Shown: positions 21,031-31,563 of the stretch, piece after piece | Numbering within the stretch: position 1 is the first letter of the stretch | Layout of the letters: each line of letters starts with the position of its first letter | Source of the DNA: Brachionus manjavacas | Lineage: Eukaryota; Rotifera; Eurotatoria; Ploima; Brachionidae | Direction: 5' to 3' | Length of the DNA: 64,000 nt | Assembly: GCA_019054805.1 (NCBI GenBank) | Contig: JAHQIY010000008.1 | Span: 3,953,501 to 4,017,500 of the forward strand | Made by a program: the position numbers and the translations under genes | The notes under the pieces: model-generated | Seen by the model: the letters and a program-made list of their open reading frames with translations, nothing else | Told to the model about the DNA's origin: nothing | Database searches by the model: none

Positions 21031-22714
21031 AGTTAATTAAAAAATAATTTATTTAAGAAAAGTTTAAATTAACTGAAACACTAATTTTTAATAATGTTGA
21101 GCATGAAATAAATTTTTTTTTTATTTTTATTAAAATTTTTAAAATTGGAGAGTATGTGTGTTTTCTATTTTACAAAAGTAGCTTTCAGCTTCTTCAGATC
21201 AAACTGAGTTGATCTTAGGAAAAAAATAAAATTTCAATGCAGATTTTAAGAAAAATATTTTGCAAGTATTTTTTCTCTTTAAAATTTTTCGATAAAACTA
21301 AATGTAAAAAGTATATTAAAAAATTCAATATATTTAACTTTGTATGATTAACAATTCAAACAAATCTGTGAGATAATTTTTTTATATTTTTTTTAAAAAA
21401 TTCAAAAAAAATTTAAAAGTCTAATTTAGATATTTTAATTTTTAAAAAGCGATTGAAATTTATTTAAAAAGATATTGTGTATTTTATTTTGTTTTAATTA
21501 ATAATACCAATTATTTTTTGGGCTTTTTTAACTTTTAGATTTATTGAAAAACTTGCCACATTTTATTCGTTTTTACGAAAAAAAATTCTCTCAGTACTGG
21601 CTAAATAAATTTTTATAAAACCAATTTTAAATAAAATATAAAATTAAAATTTCTTAGAGGTATCCAAAAATGTTGATGTTTATTTTTCAGATTCTGTATG
21701 TTCACTTGAAATGCTAAATGATAATTGTTATTCCTCGTTTTATTATCTCTTAAACTAGTGTTTTTTTTTAATTTCCAATATATTTTTTAAATTTTGTTTA
21801 TAAAAAATAAAATCTAATCTTCGAAAAAATTTGAAAATGAATAAAGAGCAAATAAAAAGCTATATTTTAATCAGGCATAAGTTGAATATTAAGTCATATA
21901 TTATTCATTCCGAATCTTTTAGAGATTTAGCTCCTTCAAAGCGTACGGTGAAAAGATGGGTTGAACGTTTTAATGAGAACGAGTGTTTTCAAGATATTCA
22001 ACACATCGGTAGGCTGGTTAAAGATACAAATGCTACCAATATTGAAAGAGTTGGCATTCAAAGAGTATTCTAAAATATCTATACATTTATTGAACCTGAG
22101 ACGGTCATGGAGATCTAAGTTATCTAGACAACTGGTCCCTTTTGGTGCATCTGGTACAATTTTCATATTTTTTTCATACCTCACGTTCATAAAAAACCAA
22201 GATCCTGCTAAAATCAAATGGTTTAATCATAGTGGGTCATCCTGGTTACTCGCCAGACTCAGCTCCAAATGATTTTTTGTTGTTAAAGTGGAATAAAAAA
22301 ACGCTTACCAGAACGAACAACTGAAGAACAATTTGAACCTCTAGTTACAGAGTTAATTAATTTGATTCCTAAAGAAGAATATCAAAAGACCTTTCTAAAG
22401 TGGATTGAACGGAAGAAAAATTGCAAATAAAATCAAGAAAATTGTTTTGAACTTGAAAAAATAAAAACCTAGATATCATTTTTTTAACTTTCGTCAAAAA
22501 TTATGAATATTCCTAAGTATTTTAAATTCATTGAAAAAAATTAAAACAATTCAGAAAAATAAAATTAACTAGAGTTGAATGCCACAGATTAACAAAAATA
22601 TTCCCACTGAACCATTACACGAAAATATGTGACCGAAAAATATTTTTTAATGTCAACTTGAACCTATTTAAATTAACAAAATTTTGAAATTTTTTAAAAT
22701 TCACAATTTCAAAC
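21031..22714. other. Intergenic with a dead mariner copy
   Basis: Only the mariner remnant at 21838-22431 is recognisable; the rest is AT-rich sequence without gene features. Confidence 0.4.
21838..22431 (+). mobile_element. mariner-type transposase remnant
   Basis: The N-terminal helix-turn-helix part is readable as FRDLAPSKRTVKRWVERFNEN, followed by TNATNIERVG (21831-22073 frame). The middle, including the first catalytic aspartates, is missing or scrambled. The end of the catalytic domain returns in another frame as HPGYSPDSAPNDFLLLKW (22227-22292), equivalent to the P-x-Y-S-P-D-L-A-P-x-D-x-F-L mariner block with its third acidic residue, then TTEEQFEPLVTELINLIP and FLKWIERKKNCK. Frameshifts and an internal deletion make it inactive. 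Terminal inverted repeats were not identified. Confidence 0.82.
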
Positions 22715-23917
22715 ATGAGCCTATTACCACTAATTAGTAATTTATTTATTCTTACAACCTTATCAAACGGTATTAATTAATTTAGCTAGAATTTTTTATT
22801 AACTTATTATCTTTAGCTCAATTTTGGCCTGAAATTGATGAAACTATTTTAGGACCAGTAGTTGACTCAGATATGCTAAATTTAGTTCTAGACGACCCGG
22901 ATTTTCTTTCTCAAGCTCGAATTTTAGAAGCCGGTTTAGACAACTCAACAAAACTAGAATACAAAAAGTATATTTCTTAGATTAAAAATTTAACTTAATG
23001 TTATTTGATCTAATAAGTGGCCATATTCCTAATGCTATTTATTTTGATGCCGCACAGAGTTCAAATCAAAGTGATATGATAATATATGATATCCCCAAGC
23101 CGGAAATTTTTGAAAACTATGTGAGTTCTCTAGGAATATCTAATGACAATGATATTCTTATTTATGATCGCACAAAATATGGCATGAAAGCATCAGCTAG
23201 AGCTTGGTTTTTATTTAAAGTAAAAAAAAATATAAAAATTTGATAAATTCTAATTTTCACTGAAAAGTTATTCGGCCATGACTATTTATCAATTTTGGAT
23301 GGTGGATTGAGAAACTTTTTATCTAGGGGCTATAATATGACAAAAAAAATTCCAGAAAATACAGTAATTTTTTTTAAGAGTTTAATTTTGAGATTTTTAT
23401 TTTATTTGAAAACAAATTAATTAAAGAAAAGAAAGTTCCAAGTATTTTATCGTCCTGAATTAGCGAAATCATTCGAACAAATGCTTGGAATTGTTAAAGC
23501 AAAAAATATGACTATTCTAGATGCTAGAGAGAAGAGTGAGTTCGATCAGGGTCAAATACCAACTGCAATTAATGTGCCATTTTCCAGCCTATTTGAATCC
23601 GATACTGATCTTCTGAAATCAGATATCGAACTTTGGGATAGTAATTTTTTTTAAATTTTCCAATTCTTAGTAATTATTTTTAAAGTGATAAGACAAAAAA
23701 ATATTGATTTGAGCAAGCCAATTGTAACTTATTGCTTGAAAAGTCCAAGGGCAAGTGCTTTAATGTTTGTCCTTGATTCTCTTGGAGCAGAGCAGGTTTC
23801 TCTTTATGTGGTAAAATTTTAAAAAGATACAAAGCTTTGTAAAATTTTTAATTTTTTTATCTTAAGGGGTCATGGAACGAATGGTCAAAACGAATTAAGC
23901 AGACTGATTTAAATTAA
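22715..23917 (+). CDS. Sulfurtransferase-like protein with altered active-site loop (paralog C)
   Basis: Exons: 22715-22769, 22817-22967, 23018-23219, 23268-23363, 23427-23640, 23686-23810, 23867-23917; 297 aa, all phases consistent. The N terminus, MSLLPLISNLFILTTLSNG, looks like a signal peptide. Domain 1: GHIPNAIYFDAA, then YVSSLGISNDNDILIYDR, SARAWFLFK and LDGGLRNF. Domain 2: ILDAREKSEFDQGQIPTAINVP, then TYCLKSPRAS where paralog B has AYCQSGIRAS, and finally GSWNEWSKRIKQTDLN. The catalytic cysteine is kept, but the loop is C-x-x-S-x-R with a proline in place of the canonical C-x-x-G-x-R, and the IPTAIN site is less typical. This may change substrate choice or lower activity. Tandem with paralog B on the same strand; local duplication is the simplest origin. 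Confidence 0.88.
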
Positions 23918-24652
23918 AAATTATTCAAAAGGATTTTACTGATAATTTGTAAATTATTATTAAAGCAAATTCATAAAACATAGCAATTATATTTTCAACT
24001 TTTTTTTTATATTTCGAGTTTTTCGATTTGTTAAAGCAAATAAAATTTTTTAAATTAAAGTTTAATTTTTTTAAAAATCTAATAATAAAACAACCCCAAT
24101 TATTTAAATCATTATCTTTAATTTGATTAAAATTATTTAATTTTCTAACATATTTTCTCTTTTTTAGAAATTCATCAAAATAAATTTTATAAAAAAAATT
24201 TATTAGGAAACTTTTTAATATTTGAATATTTAACTATTCCTTTAAGTTTCAATTTTCCTAGAACAAAATTTCAAACTTTCACAATTTATTCTTTTTGGGT
24301 AAATATTTATTAAATAATTAAAAAGCAATCTATGAGCCGATCTAAAAATCAAAAGAATAAATATTCAAATTTGACTTTAAAAAAATTTTTTTTTGCATTC
24401 TAGAATCAAGGATCATCTATAGTTTTTTCACAATTTAAATTTTAAAACGGTACGTTTTAGTATTCAAAAAATTGTTAAGTTAATATTGAATTTTTTCATA
24501 TCTTTTCAATATTAAATTTCAAAAGATTTTCTTTTTTATTGACCTTTAAATCTATGAATTGCTGATTTTCTGACATTTGAAATTCATAAGTTAATCTATT
24601 TAGGTAAAATTCACTAAAATAGTCAGAAATTTCGGAATAAAAGCCTCTCGGA
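23918..24652. other. Intergenic, AT-rich
   Basis: No gene or clear repeat seen; presumed to include the XYLT promoter. Confidence 0.4.
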
Positions 24653-27467
24653 ATGCTTCCGATTTTACTGTTCGTATACTTGGCCTCATTTGTCAATTTG
24701 GAGGTAAATTAAAATTACCAAAAGTCAAAATCTAATAATTTGAATTCTTCAAATTAGATATGTAATTTTCCAAAAAACAAATATGCCATATCAAGCATAG
24801 AAAGGGCTAATGGGTTAGAATGTAAGGAAAATATCAAACAAATATCATGTATGTTTGAGGAGCAAAATGAAATATTTACAAACTTAAATGAGTTAAAAGG
24901 AAAAAAAATTATCTATGAGCTATACTCCGAATCCAAATGTTCGAAAGCCTTCAATGTGAATAGATCTTTAGATTTTTTTCAAGGCTGCATGGAAAAATCC
25001 AGTCTAGAGAGACACTTGAAAGACATGGAATCAAAAATTAAAGAAAAAAATTTTAAAATTCAGAAATTTGCCGTATATAAACATATAAAAGAACTAAAAA
25101 CATGCATTTATTTGTGTTTGACAATCAATCAATTTTTCTTTTCTGTATATCATAGCAATCTCTTAGATTGTGTTTGTCTAAAAAATCTTACAAGTGATTT
25201 GCGTGAAGAAACAAGTCCGGAATGCTACAAAGACTCAAGATTTTTTAAAATTTATCACACCGGTCTTTTAGGTAATTTTTGATTAAATATTCTTTGGAAT
25301 CTAAATTCTATAAATTCAATTTTTAGTAACAAAAAAAATGGATTTTTCTTATGAAAAAAAAACATTAAAAAAAGTTTTATCTGAATATGAAAATCTAAAA
25401 TTAGAAAAAAATCTACCACGGATTGTATTTTTTCTCACACTAAATGGACGTTCTGTAAGGCAAGTTTTCAGACTAATAAAAACTATATATGATGATTATC
25501 ATTTTTATTATTTTCACATAGATCAAGTAAATTTAGACTAAAAAATTTTAAACATTTTAAAAATAAAATTTTTAAGCGCATGAAATATTTGAGGAAAAAA
25601 ATCGAAAATTTTGTTAAAAAAAATGGGAAAAAAAACTTCTTTATTGCCAAATGGTCTTATCCAACAATCTGGGGAGGTTCGTCTCTACTTCAAATGCATT
25701 TAAGAGCAATGGAAGAGTTGATTAGCATGAAAGATAAGAAAATTTGGTCATGGGACTTTGTTCTGAATCTGAGCGAAGCGGACTTTCCAATCAAATCCGT
25801 TCAGGAGCTATCCATTTTTCTTAATCAAAATAAAGATAAAAATTTTTTGAAATTTTTTAAAAGTCATTTCGAAAAGTTAAAAAAAAAATTAATCTAAAAT
25901 TTTTTTTTTAATTTTTTTTTTTTAAAGATTTTCGATGAACCAGGCCTATGAAACCTCATTTCTGCAATGCGAAAATAGAATGTGGAGATTGGGAGATAAG
26001 ACATTTCCTATAGGAATTCAGTTTTCCGGTGGATCAGACTGGTTTTGTTTGAATTCAAAATTTGTAAACTACATCATTAAATCCAAAGAGAGCTATATAG
26101 AAAATTTAAAAATATTTTTCAATCACTCTCTTCTTCCTTCAGAGGTAAGATATTTTGTTTAAGTTTGAGATTTTTTTCACTCAATTCTTAGTCGTTTTTT
26201 CATACTGTTTTGCAAAATTCACCGTTCTGTGATCAATATTATGTCAACAACCATTTACGTTTTGTAAATTGGCAGCGAAAATTAGGTTGTAATTGCCAAC
26301 ATAAAAATGTTGTCGACTGGTGCGGTTGTTCTCCTAATGTTATCTCTTTAAAAGGGTCCATTATATCTATTAAAGTAAAAATTTTATTAATTGATGAAAT
26401 TTTTTTAATAGAATTATTTTTTTTAGGATTTGAATAACATTCCAGTTTTTTTTGCAAGAAAATTTGACCCTTTGCACAATAATCTAATGATCAACTACGT
26501 CGATCAATCTATTTACGGTCTTTATTCCGCGAATTTCAAGTCTATCAATTCTTTTTGGCAAAATGTGTTTGATTTAAGCGAACCAAACGAAAAAAAATTT
26601 GAAAATTTATTTGATATTCTGTCAAAAATTTCTTGGCTAAAGCTTGAGGATTTGGTTAATGCTGCCAAAGTGGATATAAATTTAATTGGAAAAGAATATT
26701 TTTTACGAAGCGTTGAAGCATTTTTTGAAGGAGACTCATTTAAAGGATATGTTTTAAATTTTAGAACAAGTTTTTTTGAATTTGAGACTTTTATTAAATC
26801 CAAAAGTCTTAAAAGTTTCATAAAAATCTTTAACTTAAATGAGACTAAGAATCAAAGCTTAATTTTAATGCGAGAAAATTTTCTTCAATCACTAATAAAG
26901 ATTCAAGTTTCGACCAATTTTGAGCAAAAAGAAAGACAATTTTCAAATTATGCCAACATAATGGATGTAGATGATAACCCAATTGTATCAATGGAGTTCG
27001 ATCCGATCAATGAACCTATTGATTTCAGTATTAAATGGATAGATCCGTTTGGAAATTTGGTAAAAGAAAAACAAGTCAGGTTGAATTCGAGCGAAAAAAC
27101 TCAATTGCTAGTTCACAGTTTACAAAAGCCTGACAATTTAACTCAGTTAGAAATGGCTGGCGAATGGATTTTAAAAATAAACATGCAAGATGTACACGAA
27201 TATTTGATACTGTCAGTAAAATTTCTAATTTTACCAAAGCTAATACCAAACGATTCATTGTGGATTGCTAATATTGGAAAATTTTGGGAGTTCGACTCAC
27301 TTTGTGTAAATCAAATTGAGTCAAAAATTAGTTTTAATAGTTCATTTTTATTAAAACATATTTTTGATGACTGTAAAGAATGTTCGCATTGGAGTTCTTA
27401 TTATCCAGATCCTAAATCGGACATATTCTCAAATTTGGGCATAAGTTTATCAGATAGGATTATTTAA
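24653..27467 (+). CDS. Peptide O-xylosyltransferase (proteoglycan chain initiation), WSC-domain type
   Basis: Transfers xylose from UDP-xylose to serines of proteoglycan core proteins in the Golgi/ER, the first step of heparan and chondroitin sulfate chains. Exons: 24653-24703, 24758-25271, 25327-25526, 25577-25875, 25928-26144, 26192-26374, 26427-27467; 834 aa. N terminus [17 protein letters not shown] is a signal anchor or signal peptide with almost no cytoplasmic tail. A cysteine-rich WSC domain (about residues 130-190: [29 protein letters not shown]) precedes the GT14 catalytic domain, as in insect enzymes. GT14 landmarks: [98 protein letters not shown] and FFARKFDP. The C-terminal region with [15 protein letters not shown] and [10 protein letters not shown] matches the xylosyltransferase-specific C-terminal domain. 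Single gene; no second XYLT in the window. Confidence 0.95.
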
Positions 27468-28363
27468 TATAATTTTTAAATTTTTTAAATAAATTTTTAA
27501 ATAGCTAAATTTTTTTTCACTTTGTTGATTAAACTTTTCTGTTCAAAAGTAGTCTGAATGCAAGAAATTGATTTTATTTTAAAAATTTATTTGAAAAAAA
27601 TTTAAAACCTTAAGTAAAAATTAGAAAATAATTGATTGCTGATAAAAAATTTTAATTTTTAGAAATTTCTCATCGATAAAAAAATGTAGCAAAGCTACAA
27701 TAAATTCAAAGAAAATCAAGAACCTTAATTTTTGTAAGAATAATTTTCAATTTTTTTTTAATTACTTAATTTTTTTGCTGAAAAAAATTTATTTTATTTT
27801 TTTAATTTTTTCCAAATGGTATACATTTTGCTTGCAAAGATATTTTACTGAGATTTAACCAACAAGCTACCAGAAAAATATGATTTCTTAAAAATATTTT
27901 TTAATCATTTTTAAGTTGTGGTTGTCTCTTTTAAAAATAAATTTTGAATGACGTTCACGATAATCTTTGCACTTCTCAATTTATCTGATTTGATTCTTAA
28001 AAAAAAAGACATTAAAAAACAAGAATTTAAACATCTAAAGAGTATATTTGAAGCAAATTAGAAGTGTAAAAAGACAAGTAAAAGATTAGAATTATATTAA
28101 ATAACTTTAATATAATTTGTTATTAATCAATCGTCTAACCAATATTTACTAATCAATATTCAAGTTTAATCATAAGGCCATAACCAACACAATTAGAAGA
28201 ACTAAGTATGATGGCCTAGTCAAAACTTCATTTATTCAAATTAATTAAAAATTACAAATATTTTTAAAAATTTAAAAAAATTCTAAAAAGATTAAAATTT
28301 AAATTTAAATTAAAAAATTAAAAATTATAAATCAAATTTGATAACAAAACTTACTAATTTTGT

Positions 28364-28620
28364 TTAAATTAAATTAACATTATTAAACATTGACAATTTG
28401 AAGTGGTTGATATTTAAGTATTTTTTAAAAATTTCAAATTTATTTATTAGTCTAGAAAAAAAGTATTCAAATGTATTAAAACCTTGTTTTGATTTTATAC
28501 TCGGTTCATACATCAATTCTTTATTTCTCAAATCATACCTCAGACTTCTTGCATTATTTAGATATATCACTAATTTGCTTATAAGAGCAATTATACCATC
28601 ATCGAAATTTTAAATTTTGT
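28364..28620 (-). mobile_element. Non-LTR retrotransposon fossil, extreme RT C terminus
   Basis: The minus-strand frame reads NARSLRYDLRNKELMYEP, then SIKSKQGFNTFEYFFSRLINKF. This fits the H-x-Y-N-T-R-x-x-x-x-L ... T-x-x-G-x-x-T-F-x-Y ... N-K end of many non-LTR reverse transcriptases. Short and diverged, so moderate confidence. Confidence 0.5.
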
Positions 28621-29364
28621 ATGAAAATTTAGCATTCTTGATAAAAAGCACAATAACAAAATAAATAATTTTAGTAAAAAAGTCTTGGATTGTTGGTAGC
28701 TATTTACTTATTATAAGAACAATTTAGTAAAAAATAAAAAATGATGAAAAAATTTTTTTAAAAGGAATAACATTAAGTGTTGAATTCAAATATGGGATAT
28801 TCAAACAGAATTCAAATAAATAAAAATTCGGAAATTATGAAAATTTAAAATAAAGAATTTTAATTTAAAGAAAACTTAGATATGATATTCAAGTTGCAAG
28901 AGTGCTTCTTTCACCAAAATCACCCATATTGTTTTTTTGATTCACATTTTATTCTCAACATCCCTCCGTCATGGACAAGGTAGGATTCTCAAAAATTGAA
29001 ATTTATTAACAAAATTATGATGCCTTAAAAATCTTCACAAACATAAGATCCGTTTGAATAAAGACCAATTATCATAATAAGCTGTCTTGTCTTGGAAAAC
29101 TGTTTTGAACAATTTTCTGTTTTAGCCTTTATAGTTTTTTAGAACAAAACTTTATATAAATACATGAGCAGATAGTTTTCAGAAAACACAAACGAAAGTT
29201 GTTGAATTATTTAATAATAAGACACTTATTTTTGACACTTAGAAAGCTTTTTTTTCAACAAGGTAAGTTCATTTTCACTTTTTTTTTTAACAGGTTAATC
29301 TAGGAAATTGATCAATTTAATTTTTAAAATTATTTCTATATTTTTTTGATTTTTGTTTGTCTTT

Positions 29365-29420
29365 AAGTCTGAAGGATCTTAAGTTCGGTCAGATAAACAA
29401 ACAAAAAATAAATAAACAAA
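29365..29420 (+). repeat. Retroelement-like 3' terminus
   Basis: GAAGGATCTTAAGTTCGGTCAGATAAACAAACA followed by an A-rich AATAAACAAA tail resembles the 3' end GAAGGAGCTCTAGCTCGGTACA seen at 1545 and around 40026/40859. Confidence 0.4.
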
Positions 29421-29499
29421 AATAATCAGTTAAAAAAATTATTTTTTCAAAATTTATTAATAAGAAATAAAGCTAAATGAAATAAGGCAGATTTTTATT

Positions 29500-31226
29500 T
29501 TATTCAAAGCCAAAACGCCTTCGGTCTCGATAAGCACGCAAAGAATCATCCTCAGAGGGAACTCGTCTACCAAAAGGTTCCATATCATTATAACATCTGT
29601 CAAAGACATGATCTACTACTTTAAAAGCATCAATTTCGGATATGTTTCTGACCATTTGTAATGAAAGAGCAGCCTTACGACGCACACATTCTTTCTGTGC
29701 GTCTTTAAAATGAAACAATGCTGAGTCATTGCTTATAGCATCCATAACAGAACATGAAGTCAAATTGGCTGCTCTTATCTTTGAAAAAAAAATTATTTAA
29801 TAAACTGGACTCATTTTAATAGATTTACCTCGGTACATGCTACATGATGATTGTTCTCAACATCTATCATCGCACGACAATAATCAAAAGCATGTACCAA
29901 TTCATGAGACAATATTTCAGCACAATCTTCATATTTATAAACTCGATTGTGGCACAATATTATCTGTTAAGAATAAAAAAAATTAGAACCTGTGTGCACG
30001 CCAAGTGTCTCAAGTCAAACATGTTATATTCGGCTCGACAATAGTCATATGATTGAAGTAAAGACCGCATTAGTTCTACAGCAACTTCGTCTTTACTGTG
30101 ATTTTCTAAGGTGTTATAACATAATATTGACTTAAATATTTTTTTCATTATTTTTGCCAAAACATATAATAAAAATTGGTCTTACTTGGTTCGTTGATGG
30201 ATCAAAGCCTCCTTTTACTGCTTTATCACAATGTTCACACGAAAAATGTCGCAAAATATTTGCTTCACTAAAATATTTAAGAAAAGACAATTTTAAATAA
30301 AGAAAAAATTAAAGCAGGAATTCTTCTAAAAGTACTCAATGATTGACAAATTGATACTCTTGATTATACTACTAAAACTTATAATCAATAATATATTGAG
30401 GATCAATCGTGCCTTGGTTGATTCCTCGATATTAAAAGCTTATACTTATTTATTACTTCACTTATATAAATTTACTTAAATCTAAAATAAATTTTAGCGT
30501 ATAATACAATTTTGTTAAGATAAAAAATACTTCTAAAATTTAAGACATTTTCAATATATGTACAAAACACTTTTTTTTAGTTTGAAAAGAAAACTTCCAG
30601 TCTGAAAAAAATTTTTTTTAAATTTTTCTAAAATGCTTGATTTGGAAACTGCCAAAAAATGATAAGATTTAAAGAAATTTTTTTTGTAATTCTAATCGAT
30701 TGTGGTATATATTTAAAAGTATTCTTCATGTTTTTTGGAGAAAATGTTTTACGAATACACCAAGAATGCTCCGAGAATTAATATTTTAAAGATTAAATTT
30801 AATGAAATCTTTTTAAGTTCACTATTTTTAAGCTAGTCTTTGAATTAGCACCTTCAAGGTTATTAAAAAGATAAAAAAAATTTAATAAAATACCATCCAA
30901 TACTTTTCATAGCACTTAAAAGTAACTTTACACCAGGATCTTAAGATTTAAAAAATAAATTTTTTATTAGTAAATGAAACAATTTTAAATTTACGTTTTT
31001 CAATGCAAAGTTCCACATTTTGTTCACAAAGATTTTTGTTTAAAATCTCACGTGATTTTCCGTAAAAAAAAAATTTCTCATGCCATTTTGGTTTGATGAC
31101 GTTTCCAAATCTTTGCGGGAAGAAAAAATATCCATAGTCCTCAAATTTATTAGGTGTAAAGTCTTTATTAGAGTTTAAATACAAATTTTTTGTATCAGTA
31201 TTTGATTTTTCTTTATTTTCACTCAT
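29500..31226 (-). CDS. ATP23: Mitochondrial inner-membrane metalloprotease ATP23
   Basis: ATP23 (XRCC6BP1) is a zinc metalloprotease of the mitochondrial intermembrane space. In yeast it matures subunit 6 and assists F1Fo ATP synthase assembly. Exons (minus): 30995-31226, 30894-30939, 30186-30267, an alternative pair 29990-30130 (X) or 29829-29963 (Y), and 29500-29778. With Y alone the product is 257 aa, close to the family size. Landmarks: EDYGYFFFPQRFG, CEQNVELCIEK, HPGVKLLLSAMKSIGC, RHFSCEHCDKAVKGGFDPSTNQ, then in exon Y EILSHELVHAFDYCRA with the HExxH zinc site, and RAANLTSCSV and NDMEPFGRRVP in the last exon. Exon X is a same-phase duplicate of Y with the HExxH replaced by RSLLQ. The introns flanking the pair are 50-55 bp, but X and Y are only 26 nt apart. 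The gene sits 337 bp downstream of PRKDC on the same strand. Confidence 0.93.
29990..30130 (-). other. ATP23: Duplicated ATP23 exon lacking the catalytic motif (exon X)
   Basis: 47 codons, phase 0 at both ends, with a GT donor and AG acceptor. It begins SILCYNTLE and ends YDYCRAEYNMFDLRHLACTQ. The neighbouring exon Y begins IILCHNRVY and ends FDYCRAMIDVENNHHVACTE. The alignment over the DYCRA block is unmistakable, but the zinc site H-E-L-V-H of Y is R-S-L-L-Q in X, and X is two residues longer. The frame is intact, so the duplicate has been kept open by selection or is recent. Confidence 0.85.
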
Positions 31227-31563
31227 TCTTAATAATTGGATAAATAGAAAAAATTGAAAAATTTTGGAAAGGCTGTTACTCCTTGAAGTAAATAGAAAAA
31301 AAATACGAAAAATTTATTATTAGAATTTTAATTTTTTTAGTTTTTTTCTTAAATATTGATAAAATTTATAAAAAAAAATTGTGTAAAGTTAAATGCCAAA
31401 AATACAAAAAAATTTTACATTCCAATGAAATTTTTTAATTTTTTTATAATTTCAATGATTTAATTAAATAATTGATATAAACTTAATTAATCATTGTTAA
31501 TTATTTCACTATTTTAGTGAAAACTTTACTTCATTTATTGATATAATCTTTTAACTAAAATCA
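31227..31563. other. PRKDC-ATP23 intergenic gap
   Basis: 337 bp of AT-rich sequence between the PRKDC stop and the ATP23 start, both on the minus strand. It holds the PRKDC 3' untranslated region and presumably the ATP23 promoter; nothing else seen. Confidence 0.4.

Larger units (their letters stand above)
27468..29499. other. Intergenic, AT-rich, retroelement debris
   Basis: Contains an RT C-terminal remnant (28364-28620) and a retroelement-like 3' terminus (29365-29420). No host gene seen. Confidence 0.4.

Noticed and set aside
25064-25098. A GTATAT...AAAAG pair inside XYLT exon 2 as a tiny intron
   Set aside because: About 20 nt is too short to splice, and the frame and the WSC domain read through without it.
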